Of a stretch of DNA of 64,000 bases, positions 45,491-56,013 are shown piece after piece (the stretch's first letter is position 1; each line of letters opens with the position of its first letter). Source of the stretch: Flaccisagitta enflata (taxonomy: Eukaryota; Chaetognatha; Sagittoidea; Aphragmophora); the NCBI GenBank assembly GCA_965153355.1, contig OZ231126.1, positions 18,910,001-18,974,000 on the forward strand. Reading direction: 5' to 3'. Under the pieces are notes generated by a model, which did not search any database, was not told the origin of the DNA, and saw only the letters and a program-made list of their open reading frames with translations. The position numbers and the translations under genes are program-made.

Positions 45491-45647
45491 GTATGCAAAA
45501 AGTGAAAGCCAACGATGGAAACGAGTTTTTTCTTTTTCGAGGGATTAGCAAGATCTTGTAATTATTTGCATTAGTTACAAATACTATACAAATACTTTTT
45601 ACAAATTCTTTCAACCAATTCCTTACTCAATATTGTTCCGCTCACAG

Positions 45648-46362
45648 CTTCGGCGTGATGAGCGTTGAAAACGCCGTCCTGATCACGTGCGACGAGGACA
45701 AGCAGAAAGGCGAGTCGGTCGTGTGCCAAGTCAAGAAGCGCGACGAACAGGCCGACTCCATCGACGCCGCCGACATCAAATTCGTCCTCGAGGGTCAGCC
45801 TCTCGCCGACGCCAAACCCGTCGCCACCAACATGATCGAACCCCTCGCCGACGGATCTGGATTCCAAGTCAGTTTGACTTCCAGCGCGACGGGACAGAAT
45901 CACGCCATCGTCGTCGGCGAAGACGTCGGGCCATGGCAGAAGATGCCGCTTAAGCCCAAGATCGACCATCCTGATGAAGAGAAAAAGTCGAGCATGACGG
46001 GCGTCATCGTCGTCATCGTCATCATCGCTCTTTTGCTCGTCGCCATCGTCGTTCTCGTCGTTTTGTGGAAACGTAAAATCATCTTTTCGGCTTCGAAATC
46101 GAAAGAAGCCGACGCGGAAAAGGGAGCGCCGAAACTGAACGGCGTGACTTACAACAACGGCGGCGTCAACGGCACGGCGACGAATGGCGTCAACGCGGAC
46201 GAAAAGACTCTTTTGGACAACAAATGCGATTCCCAAGTGGACGCTGAAAACAAGAAGAACAACGACGAAAGGAGGAGCAGCAACGCCTCCTCGGAAGACG
46301 ATAAGAAACTCATCATCGATTCAGACTCGGGAAAAACCAAAAACAGCGACGACGGCATCTAA
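45648..46362 (+). CDS. Ig-domain type I membrane protein, exon 3 (TM and tail)
   Basis: This exon follows a GCTCACAG acceptor. It encodes a membrane-proximal region (with Cys236 and Cys248), a 25-residue transmembrane helix of Val, Ile and Leu at about 338-362, a WKRK stop-transfer signal and a hydrophilic tail of about 97 residues rich in Asn, Lys, Asp and Ser, ending in TAA. I see no ITAM/ITIM-type tyrosine motif in the tail, and the C-terminus ...NSDDGI is not a clear PDZ ligand. The exon is markedly GC-richer than its surroundings. Confidence 0.9.
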
Positions 46363-47464
46363 ATTGAGAGATTGAGTGATTACAGCGGAGGAAATAGAGA
46401 GAGAAAAAAAGTTATATTCCATTCAAGTGGTGGAAGAGGAGCCCCCGGCTTTCGCACGACGATAATCATCAACGCACGACAAAGACGCAAAATTGTGCGC
46501 TTGAAATGCATCGCACGGCAACCAACCCCCCTTCCCCCCAAATCCCCCCCCCTCAAAAAAAAACAACACACACACAAACATTCCCTGTCAGTCCCTAAAG
46601 CGCCACCTTACCCCCCATTACACGCGTCCCGGATCCCCCTCGCGCACGCTAGACAGGAAGCTGCGTGCAAACATGTCGATATCTTCGCCTCATCATCAAT
46701 CTCGTCATTTTAGCCCCATTTGGTCCGGAAAAAAAGAGGCCCTGCGTAGAAATACTTGGGTCGACGCGACGCTCATTCGAGTGACTCTATGATCGCTCAC
46801 TTAATTTTCATCGCTTTCAATTGCAATTGACTGTTTGACATTTCTCTTCTTTTCTTTTTTGTTTCTCAACGTCTCGCCGCATTTGCATTTCGTTACTCAC
46901 CTTTTTGATTACTTGGCTGTTGGGGTGCATTTTTTTTTACAGAAAAAAAACAAAACATTGTAACTGATTTTTTTTTACGAACGAAAGAAAATAATCTACA
47001 ATAGTTTCAAAGCATTTAAGCATTCATTGGAAGGGGAGTTTCAAAACATATTGTAAATGCGTTCTTATCCTAAACTTGCCACCCCTTTCCCGCTCCAACC
47101 CCCCCCCCCGGGCCTGGCCCCCTCCCAACCCTCATCTCCACCTCCTCCATGCCCGTGTCCGTCTAGTATTTAGTTAGTCTTACTTTACTTTCAATATATG
47201 AACAAAAAACATGTCCCTCAAAAAACTGTCCGATCTTTTTGTACATACAATTTTCAGTTCATAAAAAAATGCATTATCAACGTACAGATTTATATTTGAA
47301 TTTCGCTTCTTTTTTTTTGTTCCTTGTGTCATCATTTTTACGTTTGGCAAATTCATTTCCTCAGATTTTTGCATTAAATCAGGGTCGAGTCTCGTCATCT
47401 CTTTTTATTTTCGTTTTTTTTTTTTCTGTCGTTGATCTGCATTTTAATCGATTGAAATGAGATG
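46363..47464 (+). other. Probable 3' UTR of Ig-receptor gene
   Basis: This stretch has no convincing reading frame. It contains C-rich runs (46530-46560, 47096-47110) and several T-rich tracts. It is assigned as 3' UTR only because it lies between the stop codon and the first good AATAAA. Confidence 0.4.
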
Positions 47465-47470
47465 AATAAA
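47465..47470 (+). terminator. Candidate polyadenylation signal AATAAA
   Basis: This AATAAA lies about 1.1 kb after the Ig-receptor stop codon. It would imply a long 3' UTR spanning 46363-47490. This is inferred from position and hexamer only. Confidence 0.35.
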
Positions 47471-47913
47471 AAAATGAAACACCTTATACCTCAGTCTAAT
47501 TGAAAACATAAGGCTACACTTCTTAGTCTTAGAGGTATTAGATATTAGGTCATGAATGTCGTGCGAGTAAAAAAGGGGCATGCACAACAAAATCCTTCGA
47601 TTACTTTATAATCAACACCGGCTGATAACGAAATTCGCTTAGCTAGGAACTGAGCCGATATCCCCGGCCATGGTAGCGTAGCTAGGCACTGGGCAGGGGC
47701 AGTTTATTTGAGTTCTTGAAAATTGTGCTAATGGGTAGTCCATCAAACGCTCAAAAACGGGAGTTTCTCTTCAGCAACTCGCCAATTTATCCAGTTGTAC
47801 GCACGAACGAATCTTTCTCCCTTTCAAAAATGTTTACTTCAACGAGCCGCAGCAGAGATTGGTCACGCACTTCCTTCAGGAAAAACATTGTTCAAGGCTT
47901 TTTCTGCAATAAA
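47471..47913. other. Gap without a gene
   Basis: No supported feature. Confidence 0.5.
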
Positions 47914-48068
47914 CAAGGCCGGATACACGGCCAAAACCAGTCGCGGACGGGTGGGCAGGGGCGGAAAATGCGTGTTTTTGCACTTTCGAACTCGATCATT
48001 ACCGACGGACGGACGGACGGACCAACGGACGGACAAAGCATCTTATAGAGTCGCTAGTCCGCGACTAA
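47914..48068 (+). mobile_element. Hairpin-end element, AGTCGCGGAC type
   Basis: CAAGGCCGG...hairpin AGTCGC-TAGTCC-GCGACT then AAAAA. The distal AGTCGCGGAC matches 10/10 with GTCCGCGACT in the hairpin; this is a motif different from both main types. Confidence 0.93.
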
Positions 48069-48624
48069 AAAAGGCCGGTAGAAATATGCGCGCCCGAATG
48101 TTTCACATCATTTTTTCACTGTCAAAAATGACATATTCAAGAATTTCTTTTTTTCCTCATGTAGTCCAGACGCAAACCTATTTGCAGGGCAAATTTCATG
48201 TAATTTCTAGCCTGAAATATTACAAAATTATTCGATTTATTGAGATTAAAAGTGCGACATAAAAATGTACAAGATAATCTTGTTATATCTATATCTCAGG
48301 CTAAAATAGACATAGTGCAATGCTAAAATAGACATAATGCTTTGAAAATTAACACGTAATCCAGTTTACTATAGCGGACTACGTTCAAAAATATAGCACC
48401 GAGAATCAGTATTTCCTTGTTTCTTGTTTCACATTTCATTCAAGCCCAACACAGGGGCGTAGGGGAAGATGCTGCCACAGTGCCATATCTGCCATGGCAG
48501 TACCTTTTGTTGGGACACCATAGTTGTTGGACACTAATCTCCTTGGGGGAGGGGGGGGAGAAAGAGAAGGAAGAAGAAAAAAAAAGAGAAAAAATCTAAA
48601 AAGAGTATGGGTCCGCGACTGAGG
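48069..48624. other. Gap without a gene
   Basis: AT-rich DNA; a G-run and GA-rich stretch near 48545-48595. GGTCCGCGACTGAGG at 48610 looks like a fragment of the hairpin-end family. Confidence 0.5.
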
Positions 48625-48835
48625 TCAAACGGCGTTGTCAAATGGCGTTGTCAAACGGCGTTGTCAAACGGCGTTGTCGAATGGCGTTGTCAAACGGCGT
48701 TGTCGAATTGCGTTGTCAAACGGCGTTGTCAAATGGCGTTGTCAAATGGCGTCGTCAAACGGCATTGTCAAATGGCATTGTCGCACAGCATTGTCAAATG
48801 GCATTGTCAAACGGCATTGTCAAACGGCATTTTTC
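48625..48835 (+). repeat. Minisatellite of 13-bp GTCAAACGGCGTT units
   Basis: About 16 tandem units. Early units read GCGTT, later ones GCATT, an ordered drift along the array. It ends at the truncated edge of a MULE-type MITE. Confidence 0.95.
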
Positions 48836-48953
48836 TTTTATCAAATATCGTTCATCTTCAGTTTTCGGGCAATTGTTTTTGAGGACCTAATTTGCATAAT
48901 GCAGTGGGACAAAACAATATGCTGACATTCTTTGAATTAACTTTTATAAATTT

Positions 48954-49152
48954 TTAGTCGCGTGCACGCGACTCTACAACCCGCTTTGTCCGTCGGTTGG
49001 TCGGTCGGTTGGTCGGTCGGTCTGTCACACTTTACTTTTTTTTTATGATTTTATTTCTTGGACCTCACTGTCCCTGCCTAAATGATCTGGTGACCTCGAA
49101 TATGGCCCCTGCCCACCCGCACGCGACTTCAGTAGCCGTGTATCCGGCCTTG
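48954..49152 (-). mobile_element. Hairpin-end element, AGTCGCGTGC type, nested
   Basis: Minus direction: CAAGGCCGG...hairpin AGTCGCG-TGCA-CGCGACT then AA. Distal AGTCGCGTGC matches 10/10. Inserted in a MULE-type MITE without target duplication. Confidence 0.93.
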
Positions 49153-49362
49153 TTACTCTTCATAGAAATGTTAATCTGCCTTTTTATGAGACCTTTCATA
49201 GCTTATATTCTTAGATCTGAGTTTATTTTAACAAATATCATGATTTTCTAAAACAAATAATTGTCCTTTTTGTAACAAAACTACACAGGATTTTGCTGAA
49301 TTTAGGGAAATCTGTGGAAACTTTAGAGCCAAAACAAAAACAGAAGATGAAGAAATTTTGAA

Positions 49363-49477
49363 CAAGGCCAAGTAGGCCAGTAGGTGCGACGTGTGGATCG
49401 TCGAACGAATGCGTTACAGACCAACCAACCGACAGACCAACCAACCGACGGACACAGCCAGTTATAGAGGTGCTTTG
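49363..49477 (+). mobile_element. Hairpin-end element, AGGTGCGAC type, 3' truncated
   Basis: CAAGGCCAAGTAGG start and distal AGGTGCGAC. It breaks off in the hairpin loop (AGGTGCTTTG) and GAAAATG repeats follow. Confidence 0.85.
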
Positions 49478-49869
49478 GAAAATGGAAAATGAAAAGAAAA
49501 TGAAAATGAAAGGAAAATGGTCATCTTCATGATTTTTGCTTCTCCACATCCAAGTAGGGTGAAGGGATACTCCCAACTTTTGCTGTGTGATGTGTGCAAC
49601 AATTCATCCTATATAAAACTCATACAATTATCCAAATAAGAAACATTAAACTTTAAAGAAAATCTGATGTCAAGCACCCAACGACGTTATTCATTTAGAA
49701 ACAATAACAGTAATCACTTTTTTAGTTTAAAGACAAAAGCAATTGATAATTTATGTTAGGACACTAACTTTGTCGGGCACAGATTGGAGGGTGGCAGTGG
49801 TAAAAAGTCTTACTCCCCTACGCCCGCGACCCTTGCCGGCAACAGGTTGGATAGGGGCAGTACTACAAA

Positions 49870-50011
49870 CAAGGCCGGATACATGGCAATCCAGTCGCGG
49901 ATGGTTAGGCTTGAGCGGTAATGGCAAAACCCCTCGGAATTCAAAAATGTGACCGACCGACAGACATAGCGACCGACACAGCAAGGTTTGGAGTCGCATG
50001 CCCGCGACTAA
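49870..50011 (+). mobile_element. Hairpin-end element, AGTCGCGG type
   Basis: CAAGGCCGG...hairpin AGTCGC-ATGCCC-GCGACT then AAA. Distal AGTCGCGGAT matches 8/10. Confidence 0.88.
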
Positions 50012-50802
50012 AAATACACATACATGACGCACACATACCTAGGAATGACATATGTATCACCAAATACTAAGGCAACAAGCCCAACCGGGCCACGATGCGT
50101 CCAGACTGTGTCTCTATGTGTATTGAACATGTGACATATATGGAGAGACAGATAGTCGAATAGACAGATGCAATGACAGAGTACACACGGAAGCAAAATA
50201 CAAGGTGTGGAGGCGCAAAAGTTTTAGCATACCCCCCTACAGCCAATTCAGCTGCATTAATTATCAACTTTTAAGTTGTTTTGAAACCCTAAAGGCCCTA
50301 AATGAAATGATCAGATTATCTATTTTTTGATAGGTTTTGCTTGTTATTTGCTTGTCCGGACAAAATCTGGACATGCCAATGTGGCCATTTTGACCTTATT
50401 TTTAGGTCCCCTAGGGGTAGGGGTGGTCACAAAAAATGGTTTGGCAAGGTAATCCAGGTAGTTAGGTAGGTCATCAAACTATAAAAACTTGTCACAATGC
50501 AATAGACATTGCGGTAACAGTGTTAACGTGGTGGTAAGTCGGGTTCTCGCTTCGAAAAGAGATTGTGACATTTACCTTTAAAATTAAAAAAATTATTTAT
50601 TAGGCAAATCATGCCAATTTTTTTCACTGGTTCATACAGTTGTAAGTTCTAGAATTGACCCAAAAATGACCAAAGAGACCTAAAAATGCATTTTTTTACA
50701 CATTTTCAAAATCAAATAAAAAATAATGAAATTTTTTCCTACCAATGGCAATCTTTCCACTCATAGAGGCTCAATGGAGTGCAAGGGGCTGATAACTACA
50801 AA

Positions 50803-51418
50803 CCAGTCGCCCAAGGGCGATTTGTGGTCAGCGATACCCGTTGCCCTGCTATGTATGTCGGTGAATGTAAGTGCTGGGTAGCAGAGCAGCGGCCCCGAAG
50901 GGGACGATGTCCTGTAGAACACAGGGGGACTTTCGTTTGTTCGTTTGTCCGTTTGTGAGTGCAGATTTGAGCCTTAGGGCTGGGATTTGAGCCTCAATGC
51001 TGGGATTTGAGCCTTGAGGCTGGGATTTGAGCCTTGAGGCTGGGATTTGAGCCTTGAGGCTGGGATTTGAGCCCTGAGGCTGGGATTTGAGCCTTGAGGC
51101 TGGGATTTGAGCCTTGAGGCTGGGATTTGAGCCTTGAGGCTGGGATTTGAGCCTTGAGGCTAAGATTTGAGCCTGGAGGCTGAGATTTGAGCCTTGAGGC
51201 TGGGATTTGAGCCTTGAGGCTAGAATTTGAGCCTCAAGGCTGGGATTTGAGCCTTGAGGCTGGAGTTAGAGCCCAGAGGCTGGGATTTGAGCCTCAAGGC
51301 TGGGGTTTGAGCCTCAGGGGGGGACGCACGCACGCACGCACACATGTATGAATGAACGAACAAACGAAAGTCCCCCTGTGTTCTACAGGACATCGTCCCC
51401 TTTGAGGCCGCTGCCTAA
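50803..51418 (+). mobile_element. GGCAGCGGCC-family element with 20-bp minisatellite
   Basis: Starts CCAGTCGCCCAAGGGCGA (6-bp-stem hairpin TCGCCC-AA-GGGCGA) and ends AGGC-CGCT-GCCT hairpin plus AA. An internal inverted pair (CGGCCCCGAAGGGGACGATG near 50888 and its complement near 51395) flanks the minisatellite. Neighbouring units of the host array give an empty site; insertion is AAA|AAA without duplication. Confidence 0.88.
50957..51318 (+). repeat. Minisatellite of 20-bp GGGATTTGAGCCTTGAGGCT units
   Basis: About 18 tandem units with few substitutions, in the centre of the GGCAGCGGCC-family element. Confidence 0.96.
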
Positions 51419-53930
51419 AAATGCAACCCTGGAATTCAAAACAGGCCCTGTAAAGGTTGAAATAATGACCGAAAATGACCAAAAAAGACAAAAACACTTT
51501 CAAACTGAATCAAATTTATTGATTAAGCTAATCGGGCCAATGTTTTTCACTGGTTCATACAGTTGTAAGTTCTAGAATTGATCTAGACCAATAAATGGCC
51601 AGTGGGAGCGTTTGGGAGCCGAAAAGAACCCAAAAATGACTAAAAAAGACCTAAAAATGCATTGTTTTACACATTTTCAAAATCCAAATAAAAAAGATAA
51701 AATTGTTTCCTCCTTTTGGCAATTTTCCCACTTATATAGGCTAAATGAAGTTCAAGGGGCATTTTTCGACCTCTACGGGGCCTGTTTTTAATACCAGGGT
51801 TGAATTTTTGCAGTTATCAGCCCCTTGCACTCCATTGAGCTTACATGAGTGGAAAAATTGTCATTGGGAGGAAAAAAATTCATTATTTTTCATTTGATTT
51901 TGAAATGTGTAAAAAAATGCATTTTTAGGTCTTTTTGGCCATTTTTGGGTTCTATTTGGCCCCGAAATGCCTTGAGTCTAGACCAGAGAAAAATTGGCTC
52001 AATTTGCTTAATCAATTTTTTTTTAATTTTGAAGCGTTTTGTCATTTTTGGTCATTATTTCAAATTCTACAGGGCCTGTTTTGAATTCCAGGGTTGAACT
52101 TTTTGCAGTTATCAGCCCCTTGCACTCCATTGAGCCTACATGATTGGAAAAATTGCCATTAGGAGGAAAAAAGTTCATTATTTTTCGTTGGATATTGAAA
52201 ATGTGTGAAAAAATGCATTTTGAGGTCTTTTTTGGCCATTTTTGGGTTCTTATTGGCCCCCAAACGCTCCCACTGGCCATCTATTGGTCTAGATCACTTC
52301 TAGAACTCACAACTGTATGAACCAGTAAAAAAAAATTGGGTTGATTTGCATAATTAATCAATTTTTTTTTCAATTTTGATGCGTTTTTCGTCATTTTTGG
52401 TCATTTTTGGTCATTATTTCGACCTCTATGGAGCTTGTTTTAAATTCCAGGGGTCAATTTTTTGCAGTCATCAGCCTCTTGCACTCCATTGAGCCTATAT
52501 GATTGGAAAAATTGCCATTAGGAGGAAAAATTTCATTACTTTTCATTGGATTTTGAAAATGTGTTAAAAAAATGCATTTTTAGTTTGGTTTTTTTTGCCA
52601 TTTTTGGGTTTTTATTGGCCCCCAAACGCTCCAACTGTCCATTTATTGGTCTAGATCACTTCTAGAACTTACAACTGCATGAACCAGTATGAAAAATTGG
52701 GTTGATTTGCCTAATTATTCAATTTTTTTGAATTTTGAAGCGTTTTTTGTCATTTTTGGTAATTTTTGGTCATTATTTCGACCTCTACGGGGCCTGCTTT
52801 AATTCCAGGGTTGATTTTTTCTGCAGTTATCAGCCCCTTGCACTCCATTGAGCCTATATGATTGGAAAAATTGCCCTTAGGAGGAAAAAATTTCACTATT
52901 TTTTATTGGATATTGAAAATATGTAAAAAATGCATATTTAGGTCTTTTTTGGCCATTTCTGGCTTTTAATTGGCCCCCAAACCCTCCCACTGGCCATTTA
53001 TTGGTCTAGATCACTCCTAGAACTTACATCTGTATGAACCAGTAAAAAAATTGGGTTGATTTGCCTATTTAATCATTTTTTTTAAATTTTGAAGCGTTTT
53101 TGTTCATTTTTGGTCATTTTTGGTCATTATTTCGATCTATAAGGGGCCTTTTTTTAATTTCAGGGTTGAATTTTTTGCCGTTATCAGCCCCTTGCACTCC
53201 ACTGAGCCTATATGAGTGGAAAAATTGCCCTAAGGAGGAAAAATTTTCATTATTTTTCATTAATTTTTGAGTATGCTTAAAACAGTTCATTTTTAGGGTC
53301 TTTTTTTGGCTATTTTTGAGTTCTTGACAGCCCCCTATCGCATCTGCTGGCCATTTCTCAGCCTAGACCACTTCCATAAGTTACAACTGTGTGAACCAGT
53401 AAAAGAAATTGGATTAATTTGCCAAATTAATCAATTTTTTGGAATTTTAAAGTGATTTTGTCATTTTTGGTCATTATTGGTCGTTTTTTCAACCTTCGCA
53501 GAGTTGGTGTTACTCGTGGGGGCCTCTGGGTGCCCAACTATGGTGCTTGGGGCCTTCCCCTAACTATACCACAACTCCAATTTTACAGCCAGCCCCATCA
53601 GAGACCATAGCCCTGATCTGAAACACCCCACCTAAAGGGTATATAAATGGCGTCATCAGAGCGAATGTTGAAATTCTGTTTTAAACCCTCAAATTTACCC
53701 ATTTTGCCTCTAAAATAGCTGCTCCGCAAAAAGTTGAAAAAAGGGAAGAAAAAGGCTAATTTTGGGGGTTTTAGATAAAAATTCAAAAATCGCTCTGATG
53801 ATGCCATTTATTTTCCTCTTAGGTACTCAAAACAAATTTAAATAAAAGATTTGAACAAGCTGAATTGTCTGTAGGGGGGTATGCTATAACTTTTGGCGCC
53901 TCCACACCTTGTATTTTGCGTCCATGTGTA

Positions 53931-54009
53931 GTGAAGAAGGCTCTCAAAATATGTTTGTCGATCATTAGATTTAGTACAGGATCTCACCATGGCCAAAAAA
54001 AGCCAAGAA
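53931..54009. other. Short gap
   Basis: No supported feature. Confidence 0.4.
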
Positions 54010-54123
54010 ACGCGGTTTTTGCACAAGCGTAACTGACGGACATACGGACGGATCGGACGGACGGACCGACGGACGGACAGACAAACCCTCTTATAGAGAT
54101 GCGTTCCTGACGGACGCATCTAA
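54010..54123 (+). mobile_element. Hairpin-end element, AGATGCGT type, 5' end unclear
   Basis: GGAC-type tract, CTCTTATAG box and hairpin AGATGCGT-TCCTGACGG-ACGCATCT then AAAAAA. The distal end could not be placed. Confidence 0.8.
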
Positions 54124-54164
54124 AAAAGGCCAACGTAATCGTGTAATGGACATACGCGTCGCAT

Positions 54165-54720
54165 TTGGATGCTTCGCATACGAAAAATTTTGAATTTCTT
54201 CTCGTTTTGCTAATCCAGTACGGAGTGGAAAAAATCATGACGATGACCGTTTTCCTTATCTCAAAATACAATTGTCTGCCGTTTTTTTTAGCATTCAGAG
54301 TATCCAACAGAATTCAATGGGAAAGCAAACTTCCCCATAAAGAGACTAACAATTGCCTTAGAAAACCGTCTATTAAACAAAAATCATCTTCAAAACAAGA
54401 ACGAAAATGTTGTGGACATTTTGTGTGACACAGATGCGCGGTCTAAATGATACATGAAGAAGTTCGTAGTGTCTTGTACAAACTGAAACCTGACAGAAAC
54501 TCTGACTGCAAATTAGGATATAAAATAGAGCTGCTTAAAAACTGAAGATGACCAATTTTTGGGGGAAAAAATGGTGAGGGCCTTGAAATTAGTCCCTCCG
54601 CATTGGGTTAAGCCTTAAGGGGACGAGAAGAAAAATAGTGAGGGCCTTAAAATTAATCCCTCCGCATTGGGTTAAGAGGACGAGAAGAAATTCAAAATTT
54701 TTGGTATGCGAAGCACCCAA
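54165..54720 (+). mobile_element. MULE-type MITE with exact 9-bp target duplication
   Basis: Ends TTGGATGCTTCGCATACG and GGTATGCGAAGCACCCAA are inverted repeats flanked by GCGTCGCAT on both sides (54156-54164 and 54721-54729). Near its right end a segment of about 50 bp (GGGCCTTRAAATTARTCCCT with flanks) is duplicated. Lies about 435 bp upstream of the POLR2E start codon. Confidence 0.93.
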
Positions 54721-54729
54721 GCGTCGCAT

Positions 54730-55155
54730 AAGCGTTTATACTGCCAGAACCGTGGGCCTTTCCAGTGGGGTGTCTTTTGTTTTTCTAACGACTAATTCTG
54801 AACTGGAAAGCAGTGTCGCGCACTCTAGCGAAATTCTTGATTCATCATTTTGTCAAATTTTACGCTTGCACTCGTCCCGGGGTATTTCTTTTAAAATTAG
54901 CGTCACTCGCCCTTATTTCCTTGATTTCCAGTCGTTTTAGTTTTGCGGTTCCGTTCAATCTCCAGCGGTTGGTTACTCGGCTTTAGGCGTGCCGTTGCTA
55001 GTGTTGTGGTTGCTGTTTATTTGCAGTTTTGCTGCGGTTATCGTTTTCCGTTGCATTGGCAGCGGCATTATTGTATTTATGGGCAAACGCTTTCGTGTAA
55101 CACTACCGACTTGCCCATTGCCCATTTACTCAGGTATCCTCCAAGCGGTTTCAGA
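54730..55155 (+). promoter_or_regulatory. Presumed POLR2E promoter and 5' UTR region
   Basis: The sequence between the MULE-type MITE and the start codon is moderately GC-rich. I see no unmistakable TATA box or initiator; the assignment is positional. Confidence 0.4.
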
Positions 55156-55278
55156 ATGGATGACGAAATGGAAACCTACAAGTTGTGGCGTATACGAAAA
55201 ACCATCATGCAGCTCTGTCATGACCGAGGGTACCTCGTCACTCAGGATGAGCTCGATCAAACTCTTGATCAATTTAAG
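55156..55278 (+). CDS. POLR2E: RNA polymerase II/I/III subunit RPB5, exon 1
   Basis: This exon encodes residues 1-41 of RPB5, the shared subunit of RNA polymerases I, II and III that forms part of the lower jaw gripping downstream DNA. The start is the ATG opening [11 protein letters not shown], which aligns with the start of animal RPB5; the exon contains the family segment [20 protein letters not shown]. It ends in phase 0 at ...DQFK, followed by a GT donor. The three exons together (41, 40 and 129 codons) give exactly 210 residues, the human RPB5 length, and show no frameshift or internal stop. The recognition rests on remembered family sequence; exon joins were worked out by hand. The reading frame stays open upstream, but the family start argues against extending it. 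Confidence 0.97.
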
Positions 55279-55435
55279 GTGCCATTTATCTTTCATACTG
55301 CTTTGATATATCTCCGGTCGCTTGGTCGCTTGCACGCGCTTTCATATCCCGCTTTGACTGTCGGCCCTGTTGTCTCTGCTTTGGTCAGTAGGTCAATCCA
55401 AATAAATCGCATTTTCAATCATTTTAAATCTTATT

Positions 55436-55535
55436 CCAGTCTTTTCCAGTCTTTTCCAGTCTTTTCCAGTCTATCCCAGTCTTTCCACGTCTTTCCACGT
55501 CTTTCCACGTCTTTCCCCGTCTTTCCCCGTCTTTC
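55436..55535 (+). repeat. Minisatellite, TTCCAGTCTT-type units
   Basis: About ten tandem 10-bp units drift from TTCCAGTCTT to TTCCACGTCT and TTCCCCGTCT. They abut the left LTR-like repeat and resemble the longer array at 60373-60690 on the other side of the element. Confidence 0.85.
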
Positions 55536-56013
55536 TGTAGAACATGAACAAACCACCCAAGAAGGGCAGGGGCATCGGGTCAATGGAGAAAAGCAAAAGA
55601 CCTACCCCGAATCCAGGAACACAGAAGATCTCCAAGAAGGCCTCTGGGCCAAGGCATGCACTGATGACCACAAAAGCGATGGATGGATGGATAACCCACA
55701 AAATATATCCCCCAAGGCGAAAGCTGATATGTCTCTGTAGTATTTACCCCTCAGGGTACAAATGATCCACTTGTTTATGCAGTTCTTATATTCTTATCAT
55801 TAGGCCCCTTTCGGGCAGTATGTATCTCCATCAAATCTGGGCATAAAATGGCACAAAACAGGAGAAAAACCCATGAGATGTTATCACTTTCAGGGCAGAG
55901 AGAAGACTGAATATAAACGAAACATTTGTAAAAGTAAGCAATAAAATAGGCTTTTGTCAGACTACAGACGTGACTAGAAGCGCCCCCTAGCGGAGCCAAA
56001 ACGAGGCTAAAAA
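55536..56013 (-). repeat. LTR-like direct repeat, downstream copy
   Basis: This is the 3' copy relative to the minus-strand element; it matches 59815-60292 base for base as far as I compared. The minus strand contains a TATA-like ATATAAGAA (about 55785-55800) and a hydrophobic reading frame of about 65 codons (from [13 protein letters not shown] to the repeat end) that I could not identify. Because it lies in both repeats it may just be LTR sequence. Confidence 0.7.

Larger units (their letters stand above)
48838..49598 (-). mobile_element. MULE-type MITE carrying two hairpin-end elements
   Basis: Opposite orientation to the 42682 copy and truncated at its left side. It is interrupted by hairpin-end elements at 48954-49152 and 49363-49477. 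Comparison with the 42682 copy gives the empty site for the first. Confidence 0.85.
50182..53930. mobile_element. 3.7-kb TIR element with inverted arrays of about 355-bp units
   Basis: The ends (50182-50246 and 53868-53930) are inverted repeats of about 60 bp containing GCAAAATACAAGGTGTGGAG and CATACCCCCCTACAG. The right half (about 51790-53500) has five direct units of about 355 bp, each containing CAGCCCCTTGCACTCCATTG (starts near 51812, 52106, 52466, 52822, 53177; the first interval is shorter). The left half has one or two units in opposite orientation, interrupted by the element at 50803-51418. No protein-coding frame and no clear target duplication. Confidence 0.85.

Noticed and set aside
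54943-55155. Upstream in-frame extension of POLR2E
   Set aside because: The open frame is fortuitous; the ATG at 55156 matches the conserved RPB5 start and gives the family length of 210.
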